A DNA stretch of 64,000 nt from Macrobrachium rosenbergii (GCF_040412425.1 NC_089766.1:12697008-12761007); one strand, 5' to 3'; shown: positions 49,227 to 62,364, numbered from the stretch's first letter. The notes: generated from the sequence alone by a model not told the origin. Translations and numbers: made by a program.

Positions 49227-52200
49227 CTGAAAGAAAGAAAAGTAATTTAGTGTGAGTATATCACAAGTTTTATGTTAAATCAAATTAACACAAGAGTAAT
49301 AAAAATTTCCAAACTGCTGTGTTGAATAAAATGCAATACGACCCTTAACCAAGGATACAAGCTCAGGCCTTTTTGAGTTAGTTCAAATATCTTTGAAATT
49401 TATATATTTATATATTAGATATTATGGTTAAAAAAAAACTTACATTTACCATAACATAAGCATGATATTTATAAACAATACAACAAATTTAAAGATAAAG
49501 ACTTTCCTTGACACCATACATTAGGCCTCCTATAGATACCATAATTTTCTTTCTACAAGAAATTATGGAATTTTCATATACATTTGAACTGATATATTAC
49601 AGGCCTCCTATAGACACCATAATTTTCTTTCTACAAGAATTTATGGAATTTTCATTTACATTTGAACTGATATATTACAAGAGTCATTCTTTTATTGAAA
49701 ATAATCATAAATGCATTGTATAAGAAATTATCTTTCGATAAAATATGGTTAAAATATGGTAAGTGTGATTAGCAGCAAATGCTTTTTAAGGTGGATTTTA
49801 CATGTATGAATTTGCACCTGTTGTATCTTGTAATATTCTAATAACATTCTAAAATTAATTTAATCTCATTTTTTTATACAAATGCCTCATTCATATACAG
49901 TACAGCCCAAAATTTGTGGTCTTTTTAATGTCTCAAACACTGCTTTCTTGTCTAACACCCTAAAGAATAGTGAATGTAGTTCAATGAATGTTCCACCACG
50001 AGCCTCATGTACACATCAATCACCTGCCAAACTTTTTTAGTCTGGGTATGAGGCTATAAGATCAGCAGGACTAACAGGCAGGAAATCATGATATGAGTGA
50101 TGGGTCTATATGAAAACCTCAAATTTTTTTATAAATTTTATTTATTTTATCGCAATTCCGTCAGTCATATACAGCCCAAATTGCAATTTAGTTAAGAAGT
50201 GGAGTTACAGAAAACACTACATTGTAGAATCTTGGAGAGCACCTGAGTCTGAGAACACTGTGTTACTGGATAAAGAAAGGATAGGAATCCAAGGTTTTGG
50301 TATTTAGGGGTGTTATGATTAAAATTAAGGTGTCAATCAAACCAGGAAGATGATGCTCATCATATGCAGTATGAGTCATAGATTTTAATAGCCCTGTAAG
50401 TCTACATCTCTAGGATACCATATATGAATAAGTAAGAGAAGAGAGAATTAAGGACACTAAGATGTATCCCTCAAGTTCTTGCAAAAAAATAAAACTATGC
50501 TTGCAGCTACCACCAGTCCCAAGGAACGTATATCCTTCCATTTACAAGTTACACACCTACGATAAAATTTTGCTTAAGCAGACTGGCAACTCCAGGTAGC
50601 TGCATTCTATTTCATACTCATCCCAGTTATGGATAAAGTTGAAAACAAAAATCTAGAGAGAATTTTGATGTTGTGGGTTAGAACAAATACTTGCGTCAAT
50701 TTGACATGTCACATAAGATACATTTTAACAAATTAATTTTGTGACTCAGTAAGTGTCACTGTTTTAAGAGTTGCTGTTATTGACTCACCTGTATAGAAAA
50801 ACTCATCTAGGTGTGAATGTTTTTTATGAAGTAATGACTAACTGTTAATCAAGGGAAAAGATAACCTCTGTTGCTGGCAAGGCAAGCGAAATGGGTGCTA
50901 CAGAATGGTCCTGCCTGCAAACAGTTTGGGTCTTTGGCACAAAGTCAGCTGTAAATGACAAACCTATGGAACTTCAATCCTTAGAATTTGCAACATCCAG
51001 GATAGCATAAATGTTGCTGATTGGCCTCAAGGATCCATGTGGTCATATAAAACCTGTCTTTCTGTGTAAGACCCAGTAGTAAGGCTAGTATGGTTTCATA
51101 AGAAGTCTTGGAAAGACTCAGTACAAGAGGAAGACCCCAGTTAGGCAGAGTGAATGACTTATGATACCTTCCTTTTTAAATACTCGATAAGCCTTCAAGT
51201 TACATAGAAAGTTAAAAACTTGCATGGGGTCATACTTACAGCTCTTGAAAACCCTCTCATGAAGAAGCATGCAGGCATTTTTAATAGTGAAAACAATTAC
51301 GCCTTACCAAGGTGTAAGAGATAAGCTACACTGACAAGGTATACTGTAGTGTGTTTTAGTGGAGGCTGGATCAGATTAGAGTCCTGACTGAAGGTGGAAA
51401 AACCAGTCTAGTGTAGCTATTTCTCTAAGCAGTCATAAAAGACAATTTCATGTGTAATTCAAAGTTTTGGTTCCATATCTAATAGTTTAAAATTGCAACC
51501 ACCTTAGAAGCAATCCAGAACTGGGTCTGACTGCTTCCCCCTTAAACTGGCTGCATGCTTTAAAAAAATTTTTTTTGTTTTGTTATTAATAAAAACTATA
51601 AATGACAATGAAAAATTCTTCCTCCAAAAAATTTCCGCACTATCACTACAATCGAACCAGCTGTGCTCAAATTTTAAGACTTAAAAAAGAACAGGGTGTA
51701 AACTGATAGGGAGAAAGATAGCAATGACTGGGTCACTTCCAAGTTAGATGTTAATTTTTTGTATCTGTTCAACATTTTACGAGTAACACCTCAACTTGAT
51801 GGACTTCAACTTAGTTGACTTCTGTGCTTACCACTACCACATATGATGATTTTTTTCCCATGTTTCCATTTCAAATGTGATACATTTTTTTATATCTCTC
51901 TTAAATTGAATGTTAAGTATAAAGTACAAGTTGGTTTAAGTTAGAAATAATGTGGAATAGCTGCAGTTGTAAGATATCTGGAAAATTCTGAAGTCCAGGC
52001 TATAATATAGGGTTTTTGTTACTACTATGAAAGATTACTGTACATGCTTTTCTCCCAAAAACAGGATGATCTAATACTAAAATTTGACTGTATTAACCAA
52101 TTAATTTTTTTCAAAATTTAACATTTTATTGTATTTGTAACTTGAAACCCAAGGAAAATATGATAGCATTGAAAAATATTATTTTCCATCTTTCATTTTT

Positions 52201-55143
52201 TTTTTCCAAGTTACATCTGTACTGTTAATACGAGATGCGACAGTCCTAAAACAATTACAACAATGATAAAGTGAGGCACTTACCAAAAAACCTGGCAGGA
52301 CCAGCAAAATACCACAGATCAACAATGCGTTGACCCTTCAAATCAGCCATGAATCCTTCAACAAGCCGAGTGGTTTGGATGTCCGCTGACAGAGCAAGGC
52401 AAGTTTGACCAGCGTAAGTAGTGAGTGTGGGATCAGCACCATAAGCAAGTAGGAGACGAGCTAATTCTCCATGCCCATTTTCTACAGCTTCATGAAGTGG
52501 GCGCATTCCTTTATATCCTGGAGCATTAACATGAGCACCATGTGCACAGAGTACCTGAAAGAAGCAGCATTCAAAATTAAATACGTTCTTGAAAACCTTA
52601 TTTAAAACCAATTAATGCAACTGATAAAATTTTAAGGTTATTCAAAGTACTGCTTGACCAAATAGTTCCAAGCAACTAGGAACTGACATACAGTAAACAC
52701 CCCATATTCACGTTCTCATGATTCACGAACTCACGCATTCGTGGGTTTCTCTGTGGAACATATCTAGCCATTATTCGCAGAACATTTGCCCATTCGCGGT
52801 ATTTTTCACCGAGAAATATTCACTAATTACTGTATTTTCATATAATTTTCATGAAATGCATTTTTTGTGATAAAACTATCAAAATACTCCGGTATATACA
52901 TTTTTACAAGGGTTTCCTGTGTTTAAACTATCAAAATGGGCAGTTCTAAGTGTTTTTATAGGGGTTTTAAGTATTCGCAGATTTTAGCTATTTGCGGGGG
53001 GATGCATCCCCCGCGAATACAGGGGATTCACTGTACTGCACAGCAGTACAGTATTATGGTATACTACATACATAACACTGATGAAAAGAAAAAGAAAAAT
53101 CAAACCTGTGCTATGTCTAAGTGTCCACGGTTGCAGGCCTCATGAAGCGGGGTGTAACCTGCATTATCACGTACATTGATATCAAAATCAGGACTTTCTG
53201 CACAGTAAACCACAACATCCTGTAATATGACCAATTGTAAGATTATATATTTCAGTAACATACATTTTTTAGTGAGTATTCATCTGTAACAAAATTTTTT
53301 TACAATCTTATGTGTAAATACATAAAGCTACCAGAATGTTCTTGTCTTCAGTTACAAGCCCATGTGCAAGTAGAAGCAAAATAAATTTGCAAAATATTAA
53401 AAATATATACTTTGAATGAAAGATTACAGAGATATTTTCATAAACAAATAATAAACTTACATGGTACTGAAGTCTGGCTGCCTTATGCAGGACGGTTTCT
53501 CCAAGCCCCTTGTTGACAACCCATGCTCGGACTTCAGAAGCAACATCACGACTTTGCTCAGGCCAATTGACATGTTTACGGACAGGCTGTAGGGATAAGA
53601 AATAGACATCATTTGCTTTAAAGCACATGGACATGCATATTTTTTTAAAAGTTTTGACATAGAATGGATCTTACCATAAAAAAAAGTACATGTCCCAAGG
53701 ACATTTTACACTTACAAATCGTTTTCGTGAAGGCGCAGCTTCGTCATCAGCCTTGGCTTTCTTTTTCTTGCGAATATAATCAAACCCACTTCTGAACTTT
53801 CGGAATTTTCTTCGAACTCTCTTGGGAACATGAGAAACAGAAGACTCTCCTAATACAGATTCTGAACGTTCACTGCGCAACTCAGAATCTTCATCCTCTT
53901 CACCAGCAGCCAATACCGACCCACCAGGAGTACTAGCACGACTTTCCTCCTTTTTGGGTTCCTCCTTTTTATCTTTCTCTCCCTTTTTGATGACTTTCTT
54001 ACCCTTCTTCCCCTCATTTTTCTTCAAAATATGAGGAGGAATATCCTGACCAAATACAGATTTGACAGTAGCAGCATCCTGGATTTGTTTAGTTTTATTC
54101 CTTGTCCGAGACTCGTAAAGAATGGGAGTGAACTCATTAATGCCATTCTTTATAACAATGCCTTCAAAGTTTCGTCTGTAATTATCCACCGTTTCTTTCC
54201 TAAAGAATGTTGCCATTTTAAGCTGGTCTGGGGACATTTCTTCCAGATCCTTCTCAGATGTAGGAATTCCTGGTGTAGGCAAAAGTTGAGGTTTATTGGT
54301 AACTTCTAATATATTTCTAGTTTTATTGAGACATAATGCATTAAGCTTTTTATCATTGTACTTACGACCAATTTTCTTTAGTAAGCTGTTAGCGATTGAC
54401 CTCTTGGAAACTGTTACACTGTCAGAAGCTGGGAGATCCGTACGAAGACTTGCTAAGGAATCCAAGTCTGAATCATCACTTGCCAACATAGAAGGAGCAA
54501 CAGATGGAGTTGGAGTGAGGCCTGTGGGTACTCGCTGGGCGCCGTAAGCTGGAAAAGGCCCAAGAGGAAACTTCCTACAAGAACCTTCTTCCTTTGCACT
54601 GTCACTGCCTGTCTCAGCTAAAACCTTCTCAAAGAACCTCTGCATTACACTGCTAATTTCAGGCCGTGCTGCTACTTTTAGTCTTGTGTCCTCAGCAAGA
54701 GCCATACTTGTCTTTATAATGCCTGACTTGCTACGAGTATTCTTAGCAGGAGATGATGATGATGATGATGATGATGCACCACGTTTTGGAGATTCCTTTG
54801 CCTGTTCCTGATCTTTGGCTTTTCTAGGAGAGCTCTTTGAAGGTGTAGGCGCACTTTGATGCTTGGCAGCTTGACACAGTTTCTTGGGAAATCTTGCTGT
54901 TTGTTCTTTGTATTTCTTTACTTCATTCTGCCATCCATGAAGGAAATCTTCACCTCCTCCAAACTGAGGCTTTTTCCAGTTGTTTCTGAATGTCACATCT
55001 TGAAGTTTGCCTAACTGTTTTTCCATTTCATTTCTGACTTCACCCAACCATGCTTTCATCTCTTGCACATCTTCCCTGTTGAGTTCTTCATCTCTAATCT
55101 TATTTAATTTTTCAATCACTGAATCTGGTTCTTTGTCTGCATC

Positions 55144-55175
<32 letters not shown>

Positions 55176-58100
55176 CATCATCAATGTCAGCAATTTCTTC
55201 CTCGCCCTCCTGTACATCTGCTCCTTCATTGTCATCTCTTTTCACTGATTCTTCCTTTTCCTCATCTACAGCTGGCTCCTCATTTGACAGTTCCTTTTTG
55301 TCACTAGTTTTGGCCTTTGCAGTATCTTTTCTAGAACTGGAATCACTTTCATCACTATCAACAATTACATTAGATTTAGGACTACTCTTTTTCTTTGTTG
55401 GAATGTCAGAGTCTTCACTTGAATCTTCTTCAATGGACTTGGGCTTAATTTTGCCAGACTTTTTTCTACCGTCTATTTTCTTGTCTTTTTTCTCAGTGAT
55501 TTCTTCAGAATCCGAACTGACAGTTGTGATCTGCTTTCTTCTTTTGCCTTTCTTCAATTCTTGAATTTTCTTTTTCATACCTCTTGTTTTTCTAGGCGTT
55601 TCTCTTTCACTATCATCATCAGACTCATCCTTTGGGGTTTTCTTAAACTTCTTATTTAAAGATCCCTTTTTCTTGCCCCTTCTAGTAATTACTTCCTCCT
55701 CTTCCTCAGTCTCTGATTTTCTCTTTCTTCTCCTAGTCTTTATGGGAATTTCATCAGAGTCACTGGAATCTTGCTTCTTTCTCCTCTTTTTGTTTCTCTG
55801 GAAGGGTTTAAATGAATCCTCATCACTAGAATATTTATGACCTCGTCTCGACCTCCTTTGAGGTAACACTTCCTCTTCTGAATCAGAGCTATCACTCTCC
55901 CACTTCTTCCTTATCTTCCTTCTCTCATTATCAGACTTCTTCCCTTTCCTCCTAGGCCTAACCAATTCCTCTAAATCTGAATCCTCAGAATCTGACTCAT
56001 CACTACTATCACTGTCACTGCTGTCACTTGAAGAACTGCTGGTGCTAAAGGAGTAATCAGAATCTTGTTTGTTATTTGGTTTGTTCTCTTTGTTTGTGCC
56101 TCGGCCACCACTCCTTTTCCTCACAACTTTTTCTACTTCACTACCGCTGCTTGAATCACCTACAACTTTCTTTTTGTCACGTCCCCGCTTCTTAGACTTC
56201 AGCCTTATTTCCCGCTTAAGCTCTTCCTCAAAATCACTGGCATCTTCGTCAGGAATCATATCCAAAGCACTCTCATCTGAGTGGGAAGCATATGTGAGGA
56301 TTAATCTCTCAACCTTTTTGTCTTTGATACTTTTGAATTTTCCTCTGAACTTGACTGGTGCTTCAGGTTCACTTTCCTCTTCTTCCTCCTCAATAGGAGC
56401 CGTTGGTGGCACTATAAGATCATTGTCAATAGCATTTTGTATTTGCACTTTATGCAAGTATTTTCTTCCCAAATTACGACACTTTTTGCTAGTGACACTT
56501 TCTGGGTTAGCAGCCAAATCTTCCATGAGCTTATCAAAACCTTTATCCCATTCATCTTCCTCTTTTTCTTCCTTTTTGGGAACTAGGTTTTCAGGAATAT
56601 TTTCTTTTTTAGCTTCTAATGCTAATGACTCCATACTTTCAGCATGCTGAAGCTTCTTATGAAGTTTTACAGCCAAAGCTGCCTTACCTGGTTCCAGGGC
56701 TTTAATTACTTCAGTTTTAGCTTCTTCTTTACTTACGACTGGAACTTTCAGATCACTTTCTACATTAGAGACTTTGAGACCATCAGCAATTGGCTTAGTT
56801 CCAGCCTGATCTTTGGTACCATCTGAAGTTTGTAAGCTATTTATTTTCTGATGGTTTGGTGGATAGCCTGACTGAGCCTCTGACTTACAATCAGAACTGC
56901 CACTTTCAGCATTCCGTGGATCAAATGATTTCTGTTCTCCTTTGGTGCGTATTCGAGATGGATCAAAGTCTTGGGGTGTTCTTGGACTACTAGAAGCACC
57001 GAGTGGCGGCTGGGCAGGATTACCTGGCGGAACTCTATTTGATGGTAATGCCTCTTGTTTACCACCAGAATGAGACTGGTATGGATATGCAGGATATTGT
57101 GAACTGCATGCCATGTTTTCTGTTTTGATAGGGTGATGAGGGTACTGCTGATGAGGAGGATAATATGGATGATGTCCATGAGGAGGATACCCAGGGTGAG
57201 TGTGCGGTTGCGAGGAATCTGTATGATGACCTGGGGTAGGATGAGGTACATGAGGATGCAAAGCATAAGGATCTGGGCTTTGATGAGAGTGTAGAGACTG
57301 TGGCTGTCTAACTGGAGGCGGGTATGGGAGCCGCATAAGGGGATGAGACTGTGATGAATGGCCATGCATTGGATAAGCTTGCAAGGAACTGTCTTGGGGA
57401 GGGTGTGCAGGAGGAGCATATTCTTGAGTAGGATATGAATGTGGATGCCCTGAAGTTGGATGAGGCTGTGATGCATGGCCTCGTGGTGAGAGAGACTGAG
57501 AGGGGTAACCCCTAGGAGAGTGAGACTGCGGATGTGATTGTGTCTGACTCTGGGAAGGCAGTCCCCTTGGTTGAGAATGTGGCTGAATGTGCCCCTGTAT
57601 GTGCCTTGTCTGAGAGAGATGGGCCTGATGAGGCTGGGAAGTGCCAACATGGGGTGGATGGACATGAGGGGTATGTCCATGTGGTGGATAGGGATGTGAT
57701 GAATAAACCTGGGATGGATGTGGGGGATGAACCTGTGATTGTTGTGGTTGTGGCAGTGGCGGCTGGTTTGGCTTGGGATGGGCCTGACTTGACTGCGGGG
57801 AGGGATCCTGTGGCGGATGTGATTGAGCCTGTGAAGTGTGAGGTGGATGGACTGGTGATGATCGTGGTTGAGCTTGTGATGAATGTGGTGGTTGTGCTTG
57901 TGTTGGGTGAGGTGCTTGTGACTGTGCTTGGTGAGGTGGCTGGGTCTGGGCTGGATGAGGTGGCTGGGTCTGCGGTGGATATGATGGTGATGTGGGAGTA
58001 GTGTGGGTCTGCGATGGGTGCAGAGGATGGGCCTGCGAAGGATGTGGTGTATGGGTTTGCTGTGATGGATGTGCTTGGGGTGGGTGAGGTGGATGGGCTG

Positions 58101-61100
58101 AAGATGGGTGAGGTGGATGGACTGATGATGGGTGGGGTGGATGGGCTTGGGGTGGGTGAAGTGGATGGATTTGGGGTGGGTGAGGTGGATGGGGTGGTGC
58201 TGGGGCTGGAGGTGGATGGGCTGAGGGTGGGTGAGGTGGGTGGGCCGGTGCTGGTGCTGAAGGTGGATGGGCTGAGGGTAGGTGAGGTGGATGGGTTGAG
58301 GGTGGGTGAGGTGGATGGGCTGAGGGTGGGTGAGGTGGATGGGATGAGGATGAGGCTGGGGCTGGAGCTGAGACCGGGGCTGAAGCAGGGGATGGATGAG
58401 ATGGATGGGCTGAGGGAGGATGAGGTGGATGGGCTGAGGGAGGATGAGGTGGATGGGCTGAGGAAGGATGAGGTGGATGGGCTGAGGGAGGATGAGGTGG
58501 ATGAGCTGGGGGTGGATGAGGTGGATGGGCAGGGGGTGGGTGGGTTTGCTGAGAAGGATGAGGTGGATGGGCAGGGGGTGGGTGGGGTTGCTGAGAAGGA
58601 TGAGGTGGATGGGAGTGTGAAGGATGAGGTGGATGAGCATGGGGTGGTAGATGTGGGTGAGTCTGCGGCGCAGGAACCTGCGATGGATGTGTAGATTTGG
58701 GCTGAGATGAAGGATGATGAGGAACTGGGTGAGCCTGTGAAGGATGAGGTGGGTGAGTTTGTGATGGAGGATGTGGCAATTGTGATGAGTGAGAGGGATG
58801 TGGGGGGTGATGATGAGGAGATGGTGGCGGCTGAGATGCGTGAGACTGTGAAGAAGGTTTAGCTGGGTAAGGATGGTGGGGATATGCCTGTGGTGGGTAA
58901 GAGTGAGACTGGTGCGGCTGTGATGCATGGCCTTCTGTGATCTTGGCTGTGTGACCTCCGTATGGCTGAGTTACCCAAGTGGGATGGGGCTGAGAAGAAA
59001 TATGAGCTTGTGTATGATGTGTAACAGATGGGTGAGATGCATGCCTATACTGAGATTGGACTGAAGATACAGCTGGAGATGGTGGTTGCAATGAATGAGA
59101 TGTGGGAGGCTGGGGGTGGCTTCCTGTACGTGTCTGTGAAGAGTGTGAAGGAGGAGGCCCTTGGGAAAGATGGGGAGACTGTGCCTGGGATGAATAAGGT
59201 TGTGATGGATGACTAGTACTGGACTGTGGATGAACTGGTGATTGTAGAGATTGTGAATGTGCTGGTGATGGGTATGGGGAACGCTGAGGTTGGGAAGATA
59301 CTGGAGTAGCCTGAGAAGACAGAGAATGTTGGGAAGTTGCAGATGAAGGTCTAGAAGATGGAGGGGTTGTATGAGATACGTGGGACTGGGGCCCTGAATA
59401 AGGGCTGGGAGGGAGGCTTCCTGGGTAATTGTGCTGCATACTTGATGCAGATGATGGTCTCTGAGTATGGTGAGGAGAATATTGAGGGATTCGGGACTGC
59501 TGAGCAACATGAGGAGAGACTGTTGACCGTGGTGAACCTATCATATGATGTGGTGATGCTGCTGGATGAGGGGATGCAGCGGTGTTAGGTGATGCAGAAG
59601 GATGAGGTGATATAGAGGGATGGGGTGAACCAGATGGATGTGGAGATAACTGATTTGATCGTTTACTTGGATAAAGGCTCAGGGCTGGATCACTGCGATG
59701 CTGAGGATAGAGATACGGTTGATGGACCTGCTGAGGAGTAAGGGCAGGCGGTGGAAGAGATGACGGCTTGGTACTCTGAAGCAGACTAAATGGTGGATAG
59801 GCCGATGGTGGCCTTGTCTGCCTGTGTTGCTGCTGCTGTTGTGCATAATGAGCTGCAACTGCATGGTTGTATGGATAAGGATAATGAGGCTGAGTTGCAG
59901 AATTAAGCTGCCCAGTAGTTGCAGGTGACTGTGATGGATGTCCACTGCTCTGAGAGGAAGGTATCTGACTTGTTCTGCTGCTGCTGCTGCTACTACTGCT
60001 GCTGCTGCTACTGCTACTATTACTAGGTGATTGTTGAATGTATGGTTGGTGGATTTTGGCTGGAGCTGACTGAGCTGAACTTCCTTGGGATGATGGATGT
60101 GCAGATGCAGCAGTATGACTTGCCTGTGATGTATACAGAGTCTGAGGTAGTCTTGTGTCTGAAGGATGTCGGTAAGAAGAATGAAGTTGAGCAGGAGGAA
60201 CCCTAGAATTTTGATGAGGTAAACTAGTGGGGACGGAAGTTGGCACAGGTTGGGATCCTGGCACATATTTTTGTCTGTCTATTGATACACTGTTGTATTT
60301 AGAATGATCATAGGGCATCATCCATGTCCTGTAAGGGTCAACAGGGGCTGCAATGGCAGTAGGATGCTTTCCATAAGGGTATTTTTGTTCAACTGTTGAA
60401 GTCTCTCTCCTGTCATAATTTGAGTCTTTCCCCTCAGGTGCTGCATCTTTTCTGGAAATAATCAAGTCTTTGCTTTCCATGGGTGGATCTCTCCTCTCAA
60501 GGCTTGAATCTCTGATATCAAGGGCAGGGTTCTTCCGTTCTATACTAATACTTAAATCACGTCTTTCAGAAGATATGTCTCTTCTTTCCCTCCAGTCAAC
60601 ACCATGATCTCTTGCATCTGGATGAAGTGGTCTTTTCTCAATTTTTGATTCACCACTGTACCTAATATCTAGCTCTTTACTTGCAGATGGTGCTACATAT
60701 AAAGGTAGACCACGACTTGGGTCCATCAAAGAGTCCTTATGGGCACTGGCTAAGGATCTCTCATGTGCAAGGTCTGCTGAGGAAGTCAGGCCTTTATTAG
60801 ATGTATTACATGTATTAAGACTTAGCCGAGGGTACTTGGACGCATGATCATAGTATGGTGGGTCGCCTGTCCTCTTTGTGGGTGGTAGCATGTGTGATGG
60901 CCGTGCCAGAGGACTAGGAGATTGCAAAGGTCTAGGAGAACCAGTGATACCATACTGATGTGAATGACTTGGAGAAGCTCCCCTTGAAGTTCCTGAAATC
61001 CCTGGGGCATTTTTGATTAATTCTGATAATTGTGATGGTGATGCATCTCTACTAGGAGTTCTTGTGTAAGGGGAAGTAACAGGAACAGAGGAACTTGGAG

Positions 61101-62364
61101 TTCTTCTCTGAGGATCCTTTGTTGATTTTTCTACCAATGGTGTAGTTATGTGTGGGGACTGGCTATGACTTTTTTCAGTACTGGGAGCACTACAGTCAGA
61201 AGTTTGCCGAACAGTTTTGACTGAGAGGTCAAGGGCAGAATCTTCCTTTGGGCGGTTATCAATTTTCATTTCGGAAGAGGGATCTCTTTTAGTGTCTACA
61301 GCGTGAACACTGTGAGACCCATTAGGGTAACGTGAATCTCTTGAACCATTCACCTGTAATGAGTCAATACTTTTTCTGAGCAAGGAATTCTCTGGCCGAC
61401 CAATGTTTGCTATTTCTTCTGGCTTTTTGCCCAAGTAACGGGCATCTTTGGAGCCGTTCACACTAGCAGAAGTTTCAGCAATGTGGACGGAAGGTGCAAG
61501 TCTCTCTAGGGACTTTGTATGTGAAGTTCCATATGGACCCCAATGCTCTTGGTGAAGGTCTGCTCTTAGATCTCGAGCTTCAGGAATACGAGGGTCAGGG
61601 GGTCGTGGCTCTGGCCTAGGAAAATATTTACTATCACTGTGTGGTGGTGGTGGTGGAGGTGCTGCTGCTGCTCCCATAGGCGAGTCAGTGGAATTTTGAG
61701 AACCGTAAGGGTGAGAAAACACCCTTACATCATTAGGAAGGGGCTGTGTGCTATTGTAAAGTCGTTGATGCCGTAAATCTGTGCTAGGAGCCTGTGTGGT
61801 ATGTACAGGCATGTGGGACCGTCCTTCAATGGGCAGAGATGGAGGCTTAGCATAAGTGCGCGAGGACATGCGTGACTCAGCAGTAAGTCCTTGACCATTG
61901 TTATGTGACTGGGATGGAGCTCTTGAGCTATGTAAAGTGTCAGATGATCTCGTAGAAGATGGTGCTACTACTGATCCTGTAGCTAATGCTGCTTGACGAT
62001 ATTGCTGGTCAAAAGGGAGGAAACGAGCGTCTGCAGATGAAGGTTTAGTACCAGTTGGGTGAAGGAAAGGTATATTGTAAGGTGAAGCAGACGTGCTGTG
62101 ATCAGGAGGCTTGTGAGATGGTGTTACAGGTGTCATGGGTCGACTAGGGGGCAGCAAACCAGGCACATTGGTGGTCGGCACTGCCCCAGTCATGGGCTGT
62201 GGATATGGGTGGTACGGATGAGAAGGTGGCAAAGTAGGCGTGGCAGGAGGTGTTGGCGTGGGTGGAGCATGGCTGTCATCCCTTGATGTTGGGACCCCAT
62301 ACCCACGCGGTGAGGACGGCAGTCCCTGGAAAAACTGTCGTGTGTTACCCAGGAAGGAGTCCAT
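48439..62364 (-). CDS. Bcor: BCOR (BCL6 corepressor) orthologue
   Basis: Coding exons on the minus strand: 62364..53716, 53586..53461, 53219..53106, 52554..52284, 49226..48439 (TAG), phases all agree, 3315 residues from the first ATG. The first exon codes a Pro/His/Ser/Gln-rich half and then a charged Ser/Asp/Lys-rich half. Exons 2-4 give ankyrin repeats ([55 protein letters not shown]). The last exon ends in a PUFD domain ([14 protein letters not shown] ... [13 protein letters not shown]). In vertebrates BCOR is the scaffold of Polycomb PRC1.1 and its PUFD binds PCGF1. The ankyrin-linker-PUFD order and motif match are why I name it. It is much longer than the vertebrate protein (about 1,750 residues), mostly through low-complexity expansion. 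The first ATG directly follows an acceptor, so upstream coding exons remain possible. Confidence 0.88.
49227..52283 (-). other. BCOR last intron
   Basis: About 3 kb, AT-rich. It contains the 78-bp tandem duplication at 49523-49678 and no other recognisable structure. Confidence 0.7.
49523..49678 (+). repeat. Two tandem copies of a 78-bp unit
   Basis: AGGCCTCCTATAGATACC at 49523 and AGGCCTCCTATAGACACC at 49601, collinear through CATTTGAACTGATATATTAC. About four differences. Confidence 0.9.
52284..52554 (-). CDS. Bcor: BCOR exon: ankyrin repeats and start of linker
   Basis: Acceptor GCTTCTTTCAG, donor TTTTTTG|GTAAGT (phase 1). It codes [20 protein letters not shown], then [18 protein letters not shown], then the linker ending [10 protein letters not shown]. 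Confidence 0.88.
52691..53033. mobile_element. Pogo/Tigger-like MITE in BCOR intron
   Basis: Flanked by TA on both sides. Left end CAGTAAACACCCCATATTC; right end, reverse-complemented, CAGTGAATCCCCTGTATTCG followed by CGGGGGATGCATCC. This CAGT-plus-C-run-plus-TATTCGCGG pattern is that of pogo-class non-autonomous elements. 343 bp, no coding capacity. Confidence 0.75.
53106..53219 (-). CDS. Bcor: BCOR exon: ankyrin repeat
   Basis: Acceptor CATATTACAG, donor CAG|GTTTGA, phase 0, 38 codons: [20 protein letters not shown] then [18 protein letters not shown]. It is too short to appear as a long open frame but is demanded by the two flanking exons. Confidence 0.88.
53461..53586 (-). CDS. Bcor: BCOR exon: start of ankyrin region
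   Basis: Acceptor TTATCCCTACAG, donor CCAT|GTAAGT, phase 0 both ends, 42 codons: [11 protein letters not shown] ... [20 protein letters not shown]. The GETxLxxAARLxY start of the first ankyrin repeat matches vertebrate BCOR as I recall it. Confidence 0.88.
53716..62364 (-). CDS. Bcor: BCOR giant exon: low-complexity N-terminal region
   Basis: 8,649 bases, 2,883 codons, no intron. Approximate residues: 1-770 Pro/Ser-rich with charged RD/ER blocks; 778-798 poly-Ser; 800-1200 Gln/Ser/Pro/His; 1200-1560 a His-Pro-Pro tandem array (HPPHPPSA type); 1560-1830 His/Gln/Pro; 1950-2420 Lys/Arg/Ser/Asp/Glu with an Asp run near 2390-2405. A compact non-repetitive block near 2700-2765 ([20 protein letters not shown]) follows, then basic KRRKFR motifs that could be nuclear-localisation signals. 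Start ATG directly abuts the acceptor TTCTTTTCAG; donor TTT|GTAAGT. Confidence 0.85.
57600..58760 (-). repeat. Coding minisatellite for His-Pro-Pro repeats in BCOR
   Basis: GGATGGGCTGAGGGTGGGTG-type units (+ strand) repeat every 24-30 bases with shifts between variants; on the minus strand they code [15 protein letters not shown] and HPPPA blocks. All copies keep the BCOR frame. Confidence 0.85.

Noticed and set aside
58014..58694. 226-residue + strand frame ([14 protein letters not shown] repeats)
   Set aside because: Antisense translation of the BCOR minisatellite, as are the other + strand frames between 54 and 60 kb.
56841..58928. 695-residue open frame on the minus strand ([11 protein letters not shown] repeats)
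   Set aside because: It is a shifted frame of the BCOR His-Pro repeat; periodic DNA without stops explains it.
59679..60266. 195-residue minus-strand frame
   Set aside because: Overlaps the BCOR giant exon in another frame; no motif and no splice support.
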